Source of the DNA: Acidobacteriota bacterium
GTDB taxonomy: Bacteria; Acidobacteriota; UBA6911; RPQK01; JAPXNP01
Direction of reading: 5' to 3'
Assembly: GCA_030614585.1 (NCBI GenBank)
Contig: JAUWTT010000008.1
Coordinates: 1 to 21,640 of the forward strand
DNA: 21,640 nucleotides
Shown: positions 1-7,766 of the stretch, in pieces
How the letters are laid out: the number at the start of each line of letters is the position of its first letter
How positions within the stretch are numbered: position 1 is the first letter of the stretch
Translations under genes and position numbers: made by a program
Notes under the pieces: model-generated
Told to the model about the DNA's origin: nothing
What the model saw: only the letters and a program-made list of their open reading frames with translations
Databases searched by the model: none

Positions 1-460
1 ACCTGCTTTCATTCCAGTACATACTCTTTGGCCAGGAGATTGAAGCAATGATTTCTGGAATCGACTTTCCCAGAATGTCAGGAAGAGGATCACCCTCAAC
101 AAGCCTTCGTAGCGCCAAGTACTCTCCTCGATCAGTGGTGAGTACGATCAGGTCTTCGACCGCTACGCCTTGTTTCCGTGCAAACCCTTCGGCGGCTTGG
201 GTTGGCAGCCCATCAGATCCGAAAGCAATTGCCTTGGGGGGCCCTGACACCACATCCTCTTTATCCGGACTGCGTTCGGGTAGTCCTCCTGCAATTATGG
301 CAAGTCGACGAGGGGTACAATATGCCTTCAGCTCTTCGAACTTCACCTCATTCTCCTCGAACAGGGCTGCAAAAGCATCCAGCAACTGCTGCAACGCCGG
401 TTGGATCATAGATGCCGGGATTTCTTCCGTCCCAAGCTCAAAGAGAAATCTGTTACTCAT
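1..460 (-). CDS. glyS: Glycyl-tRNA synthetase beta subunit, N-terminal part (cut by window edge)
   Basis: This is the start of the large subunit of the heterotetrameric bacterial glycyl-tRNA synthetase, which carries tRNA-binding and accessory functions while the alpha subunit holds the aminoacylation site. I translated the minus strand from ATG at 460: it opens with the family signature FELGTEEIPA, then TPRRLAI near residue 50, a GPPKAIAF segment, an AAEGFARKQG segment, GEYLALR and finally SISWPKSMYW, all in the usual GlyS order. About 153 codons lie inside the window and the remainder is off the left edge, so length and C-terminal domain cannot be judged. The ATG lies 8 bases inside the end of glyQ, so translation is probably coupled, which suits two subunits needed in equal amounts. 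Confidence 0.95.
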   Translation of the reverse strand, partial: MSNRFLFELGTEEIPASMIQPALQQLLDAFAALFEENEVKFEELKAYCTPRRLAIIAGGLPERSPDKEDVVSGPPKAIAFGSDGLPTQAAEGFARKQGVAVEDLIVLTTDRGEYLALRRLVEGDPLPDILGKSIPEIIASISWPKSMYWNESR

Positions 461-1298
461 CACCCTTCACGTACTGTTGTGCAATGCTTACCGCCAAGTG
501 GCGTACCCGGTTAATAATCCCGACCCTTTCCGTCACACTGATAGCTCCACGGCTGTCCAGCAGGTTGAACGCATGCGAGCACTTCAAGCAATAATCGTAG
601 GCCGGTAGGAGGCAATGCGCCTCGAGGCACTTAAGCGATTCCTGCTCGTAAAGATCAAACAGCTGGAAAAGCATCTGTTTGTCGGCTAACTCGAAGTTGT
701 ATCTGGAGAACTCGTACTCTTCCCTGTGTCTGACGTCACCGTAGGTGAAGCGATCATTCCAACTCAGGTCATAGACGCTCTCTTTTTCAGCGATGAAGGT
801 TGATATACGTTCCAGCCCATAGGTAATCTCAGCTGAAATCGGGTATAAGTCCACGCCTCCGGCCTGCTGAAAGTAGGTGAATTGAGTTATTTCCAACCCG
901 TTGAGCAAGACCTGCCACCCAATACCCCAGGCTCCCAGAGTCGGGCTTTCCCAATTATCCTCTTCAAATCTCAGATCGTTCTTTTCGAGCGGTATTCCCA
1001 GTGCTCGAAGGCTTTCGAGATACACGTCCTGGACATCCTCCGGCGCAGGCTTCAGGATGACCTGCAGCTGGTAGTGACGATCAACGCGGTTCGGGTTTTC
1101 GCCATACCGGCCGTCGGTCGGGCGTCTGGAAGGCTGAACGTAGGCAACCTGGTATGGATCAGGTCCCAAAACCCTGAAGAAGGTTTCCGGATGCATCGTG
1201 CCGGCCCCTACTTCAACATCGTACGGCTGCTGCATTACGCACCCGTATTCCATCCAGAATTCACTTAAGTTATGAATAATTCCCTGAAACGTCCGCAT
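453..1298 (-). CDS. glyQ: Glycyl-tRNA synthetase alpha subunit
   Basis: This is the catalytic alpha subunit of the alpha2beta2 class II glycyl-tRNA synthetase, which activates glycine with ATP and charges tRNA-Gly in the cytoplasm. The protein follows the bacterial GlyQ pattern closely: RTFQGII at the start, EVGAGTMHPETF, the block AYVQPSRRPTDGRYGENPNR, EDNWESPTLGAWG, EITQFTYFQQAGG, EITYGLERI, and a C-terminal FNLLDSRGAISVTER. With the ATG at 1298 it has 281 residues, near the family norm. An in-frame ATG at 1322 would add 8 residues; I prefer 1298 because GGA lies 7 bases upstream of it, while the outer ATG has no ribosome-binding sequence. It overlaps glyS by 8 bases. The 286 bases upstream, to the end of recO, hold no gene, RNA or convincing promoter that I can see. 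Confidence 0.96.
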   Translation of the reverse strand: MRTFQGIIHNLSEFWMEYGCVMQQPYDVEVGAGTMHPETFFRVLGPDPYQVAYVQPSRRPTDGRYGENPNRVDRHYQLQVILKPAPEDVQDVYLESLRALGIPLEKNDLRFEEDNWESPTLGAWGIGWQVLLNGLEITQFTYFQQAGGVDLYPISAEITYGLERISTFIAEKESVYDLSWNDRFTYGDVRHREEYEFSRYNFELADKQMLFQLFDLYEQESLKCLEAHCLLPAYDYCLKCSHAFNLLDSRGAISVTERVGIINRVRHLAVSIAQQYVKGDE

Positions 1299-1584
1299 AT
1301 TGTTTTCCAACAAACCCAGCATTCAGCTGCGAATATCAAATGGGGATCCAAACAGATCCAAGGAATGTGATCTCAAAGTTGAGGCGCCACATCCTTTCTT
1401 CCTATGACTCAACCAGTTTGGACAGATGATTCCGACTCAGAGGGCCTTCCGAGCCGCTATGTGAAAGCAACGTCTGGTGCTCTAAGACCTGCAGCAGACA
1501 AAAGTCACGCCGCTCCGCAACACAATGTGTCCTGCAGTCCTGTCTCTCGCCTTAGTTTAATCCCCTTTCCCCGCAGTTGGATTA

Positions 1585-2223
1585 CTACAGGAGCTCCTTC
1601 AACATTCGCTTCGCCTTCAGAGGTTTCTCAAGCTGGTATTCTATCAACTTCTCGGTAGTGCTTGCTAACTGAGCAATTTCCTGATCAGTCAGGGTGACCT
1701 TTCCTAACTCGGAAGGAGGCAATTTCAACACTCGGAGTGCCTTACTCGCGAGTTCTTCCGGGAGTATGGTGCCCAGAGCCGGCAAAACACCTTCCAGCCG
1801 CAACACCCAGAATTCGAAGTATCGTGCCAGGAGTTCAATAGAAACGGTTCCGATAGCTTCAAGAACCGCATTGGTCAGTCGAAAAAGCTTCTCACTTTCG
1901 ACCTCTTCACGAACAAACTCCACGATCAGTTCGGCAAAATAGCTGCAGTGCAGGTTCTCCTCGAAACCCAACCTAAACACCGGTGAAGGCCGGATGATCT
2001 CACAATTCTGAAACACGACCAAGTCCTCGTGCTCTTTTCTCTTGAAATTCACTCGTACCCACGTCAATTGCTCCAAGCTCGAGCCGAACCGGCTCCTCGA
2101 CTTCTTGGCTCCGTACGCAACACCGCGCAAGAGGCCCGTACTTTTCGTCAGGAACACAACGATCTTGTTGGCCTCACCAAATTCGTAGGTTCGAAGTGTC
2201 AGAGCCTCAGAACTCTCTACCAT
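1585..2223 (-). CDS. recO: DNA repair protein RecO (short form without zinc module)
   Basis: RecO works with RecF and RecR to load RecA on SSB-coated single-stranded DNA during gap repair. The N-terminus has the typical OB-fold opening (EALTLRTYEFGEANKIVVFLT, the second half of which is the family's G-E-x(2-3)-I-V-x-F/L-T pattern), followed by GLLRGVAYGAKKSRSRFG, then LEQLTWV and LVVFQNCEII. The C-terminal helical half contains FAELIVEFV and LARYFEFWVLRLEG. At 212 residues it is shorter than most RecO proteins (about 240), and the missing part corresponds to the CxxC zinc-finger insertion after the FELRLL-like segment; only two cysteines remain, not paired. It lies 111 bases downstream of pssA. 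The start is the first ATG and matches family N-termini, but no strong ribosome-binding site precedes it. Confidence 0.88.
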   Translation of the reverse strand: MVESSEALTLRTYEFGEANKIVVFLTKSTGLLRGVAYGAKKSRSRFGSSLEQLTWVRVNFKRKEHEDLVVFQNCEIIRPSPVFRLGFEENLHCSYFAELIVEFVREEVESEKLFRLTNAVLEAIGTVSIELLARYFEFWVLRLEGVLPALGTILPEELASKALRVLKLPPSELGKVTLTDQEIAQLASTTEKLIEYQLEKPLKAKRMLKELL

Positions 2224-2334
2224 GGTTCAAGCCAAAGAATCTCTTCACTCCAGGTATAATATCGTGCGGTAAGGACAAAGGGCCCACGGCCGGCGAACCC
2301 CGAGAGTTTGAAATTGGGCACTGGAAACCCGATT

Positions 2335-3129
2335 CTAATCCAGTTTCGCCCTGTTCGCAGCATACTTCTCTGATCGCCTAACCGAAGAGCGAATCGTTCG
2401 GTAGACCCTCCCCACCAGACCGCTTGATACATAAACGGTGGCTATAATCATGAGAAACTGCTGCGAATACCAAATGACTCCGGCAACAATAAGTGCCAGG
2501 ACCAGGACGTTCAAGTGAGATTTACCACGAGTCAGATTGACATGTTTCAGAGAAGGGTATCTGATCGTACTGATCATCAGTAGCCCGACCACGTAGACCA
2601 TCGAGATCAGAGCATACTTGAACACGGCTGAATCGATCGGATCGCCAAACAGGTGTACCGTTGCAGCAATCATTCCTGCCCCCGCCGGGATCGGCAACCC
2701 CGCGAAATGGCGTAAGTCACCGACCTGAACGTTGAAGCGTGCCAGGCGCATTGCACCACAGATCAGGAAGACAAAGGCAGCCATTCGCGCAAAGTTGCCA
2801 AAATCCTCAAGTCCCCAGGCATAGACCAAAACTGCGGGCGCGAGTCCGAAGCTGATTACATCTGCCAGAGAATCAAGCTGAACACCAAAATCACTGGTAG
2901 CTCCCACCAATCTCGCAATTCTCCCGTCAAGACCATCGAGAACTACTGCAATTCCGATCGCTACTGCAGCCGGACCATAGTCGCCATGGAAAGTAGAAAT
3001 GACTGCAAAGAACCCGGCAAAAATGGTCCCGACTGTGAACATCGAGGGCAGCAAATAGATCGATCTTCGGAGTTTCTTCGTCTTCCGAAGCCGTGGTACT
3101 GAATCGCTACTGACTTTATCCAGCCTCAT
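2335..3129 (-). CDS. pssA: CDP-diacylglycerol--serine O-phosphatidyltransferase
   Basis: This inner-membrane enzyme condenses CDP-diacylglycerol with L-serine to phosphatidylserine and CMP, supplying the substrate of the decarboxylase encoded just upstream. The CDP-alcohol phosphotransferase signature is complete: Asp65, Asp68-Gly69, Ala72-Arg73, Gly82, Asp86 and Asp90 (DGLDGRIAR, then GVQLDSLAD), which makes it the integral-membrane class II type. Hydrophobic helices follow through the C-terminus. The ATG at 3129 gives 264 residues; I chose it over an upstream in-frame start at 3207 because it overlaps the end of psd by 14 bases and places the basic N-terminus correctly. Just after the stop codon, 6-base arms at 2339-2344 and 2320-2325 form an inverted repeat (ACTGGA/TCCAGT) without a T run, so it is not a clear terminator. 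Confidence 0.95.
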   Translation of the reverse strand: MRLDKVSSDSVPRLRKTKKLRRSIYLLPSMFTVGTIFAGFFAVISTFHGDYGPAAVAIGIAVVLDGLDGRIARLVGATSDFGVQLDSLADVISFGLAPAVLVYAWGLEDFGNFARMAAFVFLICGAMRLARFNVQVGDLRHFAGLPIPAGAGMIAATVHLFGDPIDSAVFKYALISMVYVVGLLMISTIRYPSLKHVNLTRGKSHLNVLVLALIVAGVIWYSQQFLMIIATVYVSSGLVGRVYRTIRSSVRRSEKYAANRAKLD

Positions 3130-3730
3130 CTTCTTCACTCCAGGAGGCCAGAATCGAGGATCCGCCACGAACCTTGTCTCCCTGCTTGACTCGAACGTCG
3201 CAGTCACCAGGAATCAAGATGTCAACACGGCTTCCGAAACGAATCAAACCGATTCTTTCGCCTCTGCTAACCATCTCTCCTTCGTGCTTCCAAGGCACGA
3301 TTCGTCGGGCCACAAGGCCGGCGATCAAAGAGAAAGTAACGTTGTGTTCCCCCTCTATTGTAAACACAACTTGCTCGTTTTCCACAGAAGCTCGTTCATC
3401 AAAGGCCAAATAAAACCGTCCTTTTCTGTGGGAAAGCCTCGTGATTTCGCCCTGAATTGGGGCTCGAGTGATGTGTACGTTGAAGACCGAAAGGAATATC
3501 GATACCTGGGTCCCTTCCTCCCCCGGCTCGACCCGGATGACCCGTCCATCCCCGGGGCTGACGATCAACCTGGGATCCTCAGGAATGTCTCGAGAGGGGT
3601 TGCGAAAAAAGAACCCGACAAAGGCTCCACCAGCCAGAAACACAAAGGCTAAATAGACCAGGCCCACTGCCCAGGCGATTACCGCCAAGGCAAGCAGGGG
3701 AAGCAGAAAAATGTAACCTTCTCTGGCCAT
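3116..3730 (-). CDS. psd: Phosphatidylserine decarboxylase, short (archaeal/Psd-A-like) form
   Basis: Decarboxylates phosphatidylserine to phosphatidylethanolamine using a self-generated pyruvoyl group. The proenzyme has 204 residues, the short form. It starts with two hydrophobic segments (residues about 7-41), then FFRNPSRDIP, SPGDGRV (Asp61), the NVHITRAPIQG block with His86, and the self-cleavage site RFGSRVD, where Gly166-Ser167 is the expected serinolysis point giving a long beta chain and a pyruvoyl-capped alpha chain of about 38 residues. The GS motif replaces the LGST motif of the longer enzymes, as is usual in short Psd proteins. The gene overlaps pssA by 14 bases, so the two successive enzymes are coupled. 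Upstream there are 271 gene-free bases that include the terminator of the preceding gene; a weak TTGACG...TGTACT promoter with a 19-base spacer (3816-3846) is possible there. Confidence 0.95.
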   Translation of the reverse strand: MAREGYIFLLPLLALAVIAWAVGLVYLAFVFLAGGAFVGFFFRNPSRDIPEDPRLIVSPGDGRVIRVEPGEEGTQVSIFLSVFNVHITRAPIQGEITRLSHRKGRFYLAFDERASVENEQVVFTIEGEHNVTFSLIAGLVARRIVPWKHEGEMVSRGERIGLIRFGSRVDILIPGDCDVRVKQGDKVRGGSSILASWSEEDEAG

Positions 3731-3928
3731 ATATCCACATTCAGGCCGGTGCCTTCAGCAAGTCGTGCCCCAAGTACCCCCGTCTGGAAATACCCTGTGA
3801 TTGGGCATTCGTTTCAGTACACTCGCCTTCGTCCCTCGAGCGTCAAGGACACGATCCTCAGGGAAAGACAGCATCGAATGGAGACGACACGTCGTTCCTC
3901 CTCTTGCCGTGCTTTTGGATAACCCAAC

Positions 3929-3978
3929 AAAAAAAGCCTACTGGAGAACAACCATTCCAAGATGTCCACCAGTAGGCT
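3929..3978 (-). terminator. Intrinsic terminator behind the YdcH/DUF465 gene
   Basis: Perfect 10-base arms, AGCCTACTGG (minus strand, 3978 to 3969) and CCAGTAGGCT (3944 to 3935), are separated by 24 bases and followed on the minus strand by a run of seven T (3935 to 3929, overlapping the stem end). It lies 24 bases past the stop codon at 4002. The T run exists on the minus-strand side only, so it terminates leftward transcription and separates the small gene from psd-pssA-recO. Confidence 0.8.
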
Positions 3979-4001
3979 CAAAAATCATACTAGACCGTTC
4001 C

Positions 4002-4232
4002 TCAGTTCACTGAACCCTGCGTCCGAATGCGCAGTATAAGCGTCTGCATACGATCCTTCAATGCAAGCTTCTTCTTCTTAATGATAGTCTCCCTAAACTG
4101 TTCTTCTACAGTAAGAAAGGGCCTCCCCGTGAATTCGGCCAGCTGAAGCTCAAACTTCTGATGCTCATTCACCAATTGTTGAAACTGCGAGTCGTTTTCG
4201 AGGAGATACTCCTTGGCAGCCAAATCGTCCAT
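4002..4232 (-). CDS. YdcH/DUF465 family small coiled-coil protein
   Basis: A 76-residue, highly charged, helical protein. The pattern matches the YdcH (DUF465) family: an N-terminal helix with a F/L-x2-L-x2-E-H segment (FQQLVNEHQKFELQLAEF), a short break (TGRPFLTVEE), then a second helix beginning EEQFRETIIKKKKLALKDRMQTLI, where the family has E-x3-L/I-K-K-x-K-L-x-L-K-D. Members are thought to be small cytoplasmic helical hairpins; their function is not established. The gene stands alone between ddl and psd, with its own likely promoter (4312-4340) and a strong terminator, so it is probably a monocistronic unit. AAGGGGGA sits a few bases before the ATG and supports the start. Confidence 0.8.
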   Translation of the reverse strand: MDDLAAKEYLLENDSQFQQLVNEHQKFELQLAEFTGRPFLTVEEQFRETIIKKKKLALKDRMQTLILRIRTQGSVN

Positions 4233-4311
4233 CTGTTTCCCCCTTGCTAATGGATTTGTCTACAGATTTCCAAGATTGAGACGCGATGTATGTCAGCATC
4301 TAATTAGTTTG

Positions 4312-4348
4312 AATTTAGCAGAACCAATAGAAAGGTTCAAGAACCTTT
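4312..4348 (-). promoter_or_regulatory. Probable promoter of the YdcH/DUF465 gene with overlapping palindrome
   Basis: On the minus strand, TTGAAC (4340-4335) and TAAATT (4317-4312) are spaced by 17 bases and match sigma-70 hexamers at 4 of 6 positions each. The -35 hexamer lies inside an 8-base-arm palindrome, AAAGGTTC-AA-GAACCTTT (4331-4348). The palindrome could be an operator, or a hairpin just after ddl; it has no T run, so termination is less likely. Confidence 0.4.
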
Positions 4349-4352
4349 TGGT

Positions 4353-5411
4353 TTATCGGTCTACCTTGAGACGCGAGCGCCTCCGATACCTCTGAACTCC
4401 AACCTCTACAAGTTCGGAAAGCAGTTGGTCCGCAGACAGACCCGAAGCTTCCCAGAGTTTCGGATACATACTGATATCCGTGAAACCCGGAATCGTGTTC
4501 GGCTCATTGACCCAGATCGCACCGGTTTCCTTCTCCACCAGGAAATCTACCCGTGCCATTCCTTCCAGCTGAAGTTCCTTGAAAACCTGGACTGCCACCC
4601 GGCTGATCTCTTCCGCCTGTTCAGATTCAAGCTGCGCTGGAATGACCAGCCTGCTCGAGCCACTTATGTACTTTGCCTCGTAGCTGTAGAACACGTCGTC
4701 TGGAATGATCTCCCCGGCCACAGAGGCTCTTGGGTCCAGCGAACCCAGGACCGAAACCTCGATCTCTCTGGCATCGACGCCCTGTTCAATGAGAACGAAA
4801 TCATCGTAATCCAATGCCCTCTCGATCCCGGCGCGCAGGTCTTCCCGATCAAGGCATCGACTGATTCCCACTGAAGAACCCATGTTCGCCGGCTTGACAA
4901 ACAGCGGAAACGACAATTCTGTGGAAGCCTTCTCCAGAATGTTCGACGCTGATTTCTTCCATCCTTCCAGATCTATGGTTAGAGAGGGAAGTACGGGCAA
5001 TCCTGCGGACTTGAGAATTGCCTTGCAGTATGCCTTGTTCATTCCCACTGCCGACCCGCCCACAGAAGCTCCGACGTAAGGCAAATCCAAGACCTCGAAG
5101 ACTCCCTGCACGGTGCCATCTTCTCCGAACGGACCGTGCAAAACCGGAAAGACGATCGCCTTATCCGGGTTCAACTTCTGTAAGAAGGCGATCCATCCAT
5201 CCACTTCCGGGAACTCGACCCCTGGCCAATCCGCCGTTTTCAGCCCTGCCCGGAGTTCGGCTGCTGACATCGTCGAGCCGTCTTTGTTGATGCCAACCAC
5301 CGAAACGCGAAAATGCTGCTTGTCCAGACTCTTCATCACAAACTGGACGGAAACTAGAGAAACTTCGTGCTCAGCGGATCTACCTCCACAAAGGAGAACC
5401 ACATGCTTCAT
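4353..5411 (-). CDS. ddl: D-alanine--D-alanine ligase
   Basis: ATP-dependent cytoplasmic ligase that joins two D-alanines for the peptidoglycan pentapeptide. At 352 residues it matches the family. In order: GGRSAEHEVSL at residues 9-19 (first D-Ala site), HGPFGEDGTVQG near residue 92, VKPANMGSSVGIS in the ATP-grasp region near 173, the EAKYISGS loop (the Tyr typical of D-Ala-D-Ala rather than D-Ala-D-Lac enzymes), ARVDFLV, and VNEPNTIPGFTDISMYPKLW near the C-terminus with the magnesium-binding Glu/Asn pair. An AAGGA core with upstream G-rich sequence precedes the ATG at good spacing. The gene is 81 bases downstream of phoH and not in a mur/fts cluster, so it is probably read partly from the rpsT-phoH promoter. 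Confidence 0.97.
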   Translation of the reverse strand: MKHVVLLCGGRSAEHEVSLVSVQFVMKSLDKQHFRVSVVGINKDGSTMSAAELRAGLKTADWPGVEFPEVDGWIAFLQKLNPDKAIVFPVLHGPFGEDGTVQGVFEVLDLPYVGASVGGSAVGMNKAYCKAILKSAGLPVLPSLTIDLEGWKKSASNILEKASTELSFPLFVKPANMGSSVGISRCLDREDLRAGIERALDYDDFVLIEQGVDAREIEVSVLGSLDPRASVAGEIIPDDVFYSYEAKYISGSSRLVIPAQLESEQAEEISRVAVQVFKELQLEGMARVDFLVEKETGAIWVNEPNTIPGFTDISMYPKLWEASGLSADQLLSELVEVGVQRYRRRSRLKVDR

Positions 5412-5492
5412 ACTGAATCCTTCCCCCTGAGAATACTCCGCGAATTCACAATTCCTCTGTCCTAAACCAGCGGCACGAAGGGCGGTGAAATA

Positions 5493-6434
5493 CTATTGAT
5501 CGACCTTCTCATAGGCTTGGATAATCAACCGCACCAGGTGGTGTCTAACAACATCCCTGTGGTCAAAGTGGCAGAACGAAATATCGCCTATGTGCTTCAA
5601 GATACGCGCCGATTCGATCAAGCCGGATTTCTGACCTGACGGCAAATCGACCTGAGTCACATCTCCCGTCACCACTGTCTTGGAATTCAACCCGATTCGA
5701 GTCAAGAACATCTTCATCTGTTCACTAGTCGAGTTCTGAGCCTCATCCATGATGATGAAGGAATTGCTCAAGGTTCGACCTCTCATGAAGGCGATTGGCG
5801 CCACCTCGATCACACCTCGATCGATGAGTCTCTGCACTTTCTCGGCATCGAGCATGTCATAGAGAGCGTCATAGAGGGGTCGAAGATACGGATTGATCTT
5901 CTCCTGCATGTCTCCAGGCAAAAAACCGAGCTTCTCACCGGCCTCCACAGCCGGCCGAGCCAGAATGATCCTGCGCACAGCTTTCCGAAGCAGCATCGAG
6001 ATAGCCATGGCAACGGCCAGGTAAGTCTTCCCCGTACCTGCCGGACCTATCCCGAAAACCAGGTCACTGCGTTCCATTTCCTGCAAATATCGAACCTGAT
6101 TCGGAGAACGGGGGACTACTTCTCTGACTGGAGTTCTGACAACAATTCTCCTTGGGAAAAGCTCTCGCAGGCTTTCCGCAGACCTCTGTGCGATCTGGCG
6201 AAACGCCTCCGCAAGTTCACCGTTCGAAAACTCTACTCCGTCAGAAACAAGATGGGAAAAATCCTGGAAAATCCGCTCAACACTGCCAATCGCTTCCTCC
6301 TGGCCCTCGATGGTGACACTCGACCCTCTCGCGGAAATCCGCACATCAAAGAGGGACTCCAGGAGGTGGATATTCTCGTCTCGGACATCAAAGAGAATTT
6401 CCGCGCCCTGTTCTGGCAGTGTGAGCTTCTTCAA
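5493..6434 (-). CDS. phoH: PhoH-family ATPase (YbeZ type)
   Basis: A PhoH/YbeZ-type NTPase linked in other bacteria with rRNA maturation and the endonuclease YbeY. The first 100 residues contain a KH-like RNA-binding region (the stretch FDVRISARGSSVTIEG), followed by the PhoH ATPase domain: Walker A GPAGTGKT at residues 130-137, LARPAVEAGEKLGFLPGD after it, Walker B IIMDEAQN with Asp230-Glu231, and SKTVVTGDVTQVDLP. The length, 313 residues, is normal. The start codon is TTG at 6434 and overlaps the rpsT stop as TTGA, which implies translational coupling to S20. The usual partner ybeY is not next to it: the following gene is ddl, and the 81-base gap cannot hold it. Confidence 0.93.
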   Translation of the reverse strand: MKKLTLPEQGAEILFDVRDENIHLLESLFDVRISARGSSVTIEGQEEAIGSVERIFQDFSHLVSDGVEFSNGELAEAFRQIAQRSAESLRELFPRRIVVRTPVREVVPRSPNQVRYLQEMERSDLVFGIGPAGTGKTYLAVAMAISMLLRKAVRRIILARPAVEAGEKLGFLPGDMQEKINPYLRPLYDALYDMLDAEKVQRLIDRGVIEVAPIAFMRGRTLSNSFIIMDEAQNSTSEQMKMFLTRIGLNSKTVVTGDVTQVDLPSGQKSGLIESARILKHIGDISFCHFDHRDVVRHHLVRLIIQAYEKVDQ

Positions 6435-6688
6435 CTGGCTAGGTGTTTGGAAAGTCTTGATTTACTTCGAGCTGCGGTGTTCCGGTGGATTACACCGTGC
6501 CGGGCTGTTCTATCGATCACGGAATACACAGAGGGAAGGGCCGCACGCGCTTCGTCGAGCTGACCGTCTGCCACCAAGCGACGAAATCTCTTGACGGCAG
6601 TACGCATTTCGGAGAGTCTGCTACGGTTCCTCATGCGCCTGATCTCATTCTGTCGCATCCGCTTAATCGCAGACTTTATGTTAGGCAT
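6431..6688 (-). CDS. rpsT: 30S ribosomal protein S20
   Basis: A primary-binding small-subunit ribosomal protein of 85 residues. It has the very basic S20 pattern: PNIKSAIKRMRQNEIRRMRNRSR at the start, a K-R-F central helix, and a C-terminal GVIHRNTAARSKSRLSKHLA that matches the family's G-x-I-H-x-N-x-A-x-R-x-K-S-R-L. It follows holA by 64 bases, an arrangement seen in many bacteria, but has its own consensus promoter (6743-6772) with a leader of about 45 bases. The gene after it, phoH, begins on the S20 stop codon. Confidence 0.97.
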   Translation of the reverse strand: MPNIKSAIKRMRQNEIRRMRNRSRLSEMRTAVKRFRRLVADGQLDEARAALPSVYSVIDRTARHGVIHRNTAARSKSRLSKHLAS

Positions 6689-6742
6689 CCCTGTATAACT
6701 CCCTATATCTTAATCGGTTTCTGGTCAAAGTTGAAAAAGGGG

Positions 6743-6772
6743 ATTATACGAGTCACACTCGACACATGTCAA
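6743..6772 (-). promoter_or_regulatory. Consensus sigma-70 promoter for rpsT-phoH
   Basis: On the minus strand TTGACA (6772-6767) and TATAAT (6748-6743) both match the sigma-70 consensus at six of six bases, with an 18-base spacer. The -35 element lies within the last codons of holA (holA stop at 6753-6755). Expected start of transcription is around 6736, leaving a short leader before the S20 ATG at 6688. Strong expression is expected for a ribosomal protein gene. Confidence 0.85.
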
Positions 6773-7691
6773 CGATGACTCTCTCAAGAAGAGACCTCGG
6801 ATCAACGCTTGTTGTCTTGCAGAGTCGGTCCACCTCCCGCATTTTCAGCACCAACCCGGTGACGAAGTGATGAGAGTAATTCCGGATCTGTCGTTCCTTG
6901 CCTCGGTAGCTAAATATCTTCAAGCTGCGCACGATCCGATCGAAGTTGTCTCTCCTATCAAGTCTCTCCCTGGCCACTAAGAGTCTGGAGAAGCTCCAGT
7001 AGAGCATCGGAATAATCTGCTGGGGCGCGGCTCCCTTCGAGAGTAACCTTTCCAGGACCCTCAGCGCCACGTCCCGGCGACGGGTTGCAATCGCGTTGAT
7101 CAAATCGAATATATCCTTCTCGCGGGCCTCCATGGTCAGCTGTAGAACGGAGTCGATGGTTATCTTCCTGCCCTCGAGTTCCAGCAAGAAAAGCTTTTCA
7201 AGCTCCGAGTTCAGTTCCTGAAGGTCCTCTCCTGTCATTTCCACGAGCATCGAGGCTGCGCGCGGATCAATTGAGTAGCCCTGACTCTGCACCTGTTGCC
7301 TAATCCAAGCGGTCGCGTTCTGCCCCCTCCCGGTTTCAACTCGAATGGCCCCCTTCCAGCTCTTGACTGCCTTCGAAGCCTCCAGGACCAGAACCGTCCT
7401 CGGCGAAGGGTCCTCGAGATACTTCGCGAGAACCTTCTCGCCCATCTCGGCATTCCTGACATACACCCAGCGGTGTGTAGTCATCCAGGGAAGTGTGCGG
7501 GCCACACCAACCACCTCTTCCGGGCTGTCATCACTCAGATTGAAAACCGCCCAGTCAAAAGTGCGGGCTGAGGGTTCGACTCTCTGCTCACATACCTCCA
7601 GCACCTGCGACCGGGAGTAATCGTCAGGAGCCACCAGTAAATAGACCGGTGCTGGATTCTCGATAGCCTTGGTAAACTCTGCCAGATTCAT
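6753..7691 (-). CDS. holA: DNA polymerase III subunit delta
   Basis: The delta subunit opens the beta sliding clamp within the clamp loader. The 312-residue protein shows the HolA layout: an N-terminal PVYLLVAPDDYSRSQVLE segment, a degenerate AAA-like region with LPWMTTHRWVYVRN (family: x-P-F/M-x(2-4)-R-L/W-V) and RTVLVLEA, then GYSIDPRAASMLVEMTGEDL followed by ELEKLFLL (family: L-x2-E-L-x-K-L), and a helical C-terminal collar domain with DIFDLINAIATRRRDVALRVL and IPMLYWSFSRLL. Position after leuS and lptE matches the conserved leuS-lptE-holA order. The gap to lptE (215 bases) is filled by short tandem and inverted repeats, so transcription from the leuS promoter has to pass through them. Confidence 0.9.
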   Translation of the reverse strand: MNLAEFTKAIENPAPVYLLVAPDDYSRSQVLEVCEQRVEPSARTFDWAVFNLSDDSPEEVVGVARTLPWMTTHRWVYVRNAEMGEKVLAKYLEDPSPRTVLVLEASKAVKSWKGAIRVETGRGQNATAWIRQQVQSQGYSIDPRAASMLVEMTGEDLQELNSELEKLFLLELEGRKITIDSVLQLTMEAREKDIFDLINAIATRRRDVALRVLERLLSKGAAPQQIIPMLYWSFSRLLVARERLDRRDNFDRIVRSLKIFSYRGKERQIRNYSHHFVTGLVLKMREVDRLCKTTSVDPRSLLERVIVDMCRV

Positions 7692-7712
7692 ATTCCAATC
7701 AGTCTTTGTTCA

Positions 7713-7740
7713 TCCAGCCCCCAGCTCCCAGTCCCTAGAT
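7713..7740. repeat. Degenerate CCCAGCT-type heptamers before holA
   Basis: About four 7-base units (TCCAGCC, CCCAGCT, CCCAGTC, CCTAGAT on the plus strand) in phase, just upstream of the holA start codon at 7691. Same family as the array at 7857-7898. Confidence 0.6.
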
Positions 7741-7766
7741 GCCGCGAGTGGCGGTAATCCGGAATG

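Noticed and set aside
48..608. Plus-strand open frame of 186 codons at the left edge
   Set aside because: It lies antisense to glyS and the end of glyQ, both confidently identified.
1299..1584. Gap between recO and glyQ examined for a tRNA, T-box or small gene
   Set aside because: No cloverleaf, T-box motif, intrinsic terminator or supported reading frame could be recognised; only a short GATCCAA direct repeat.
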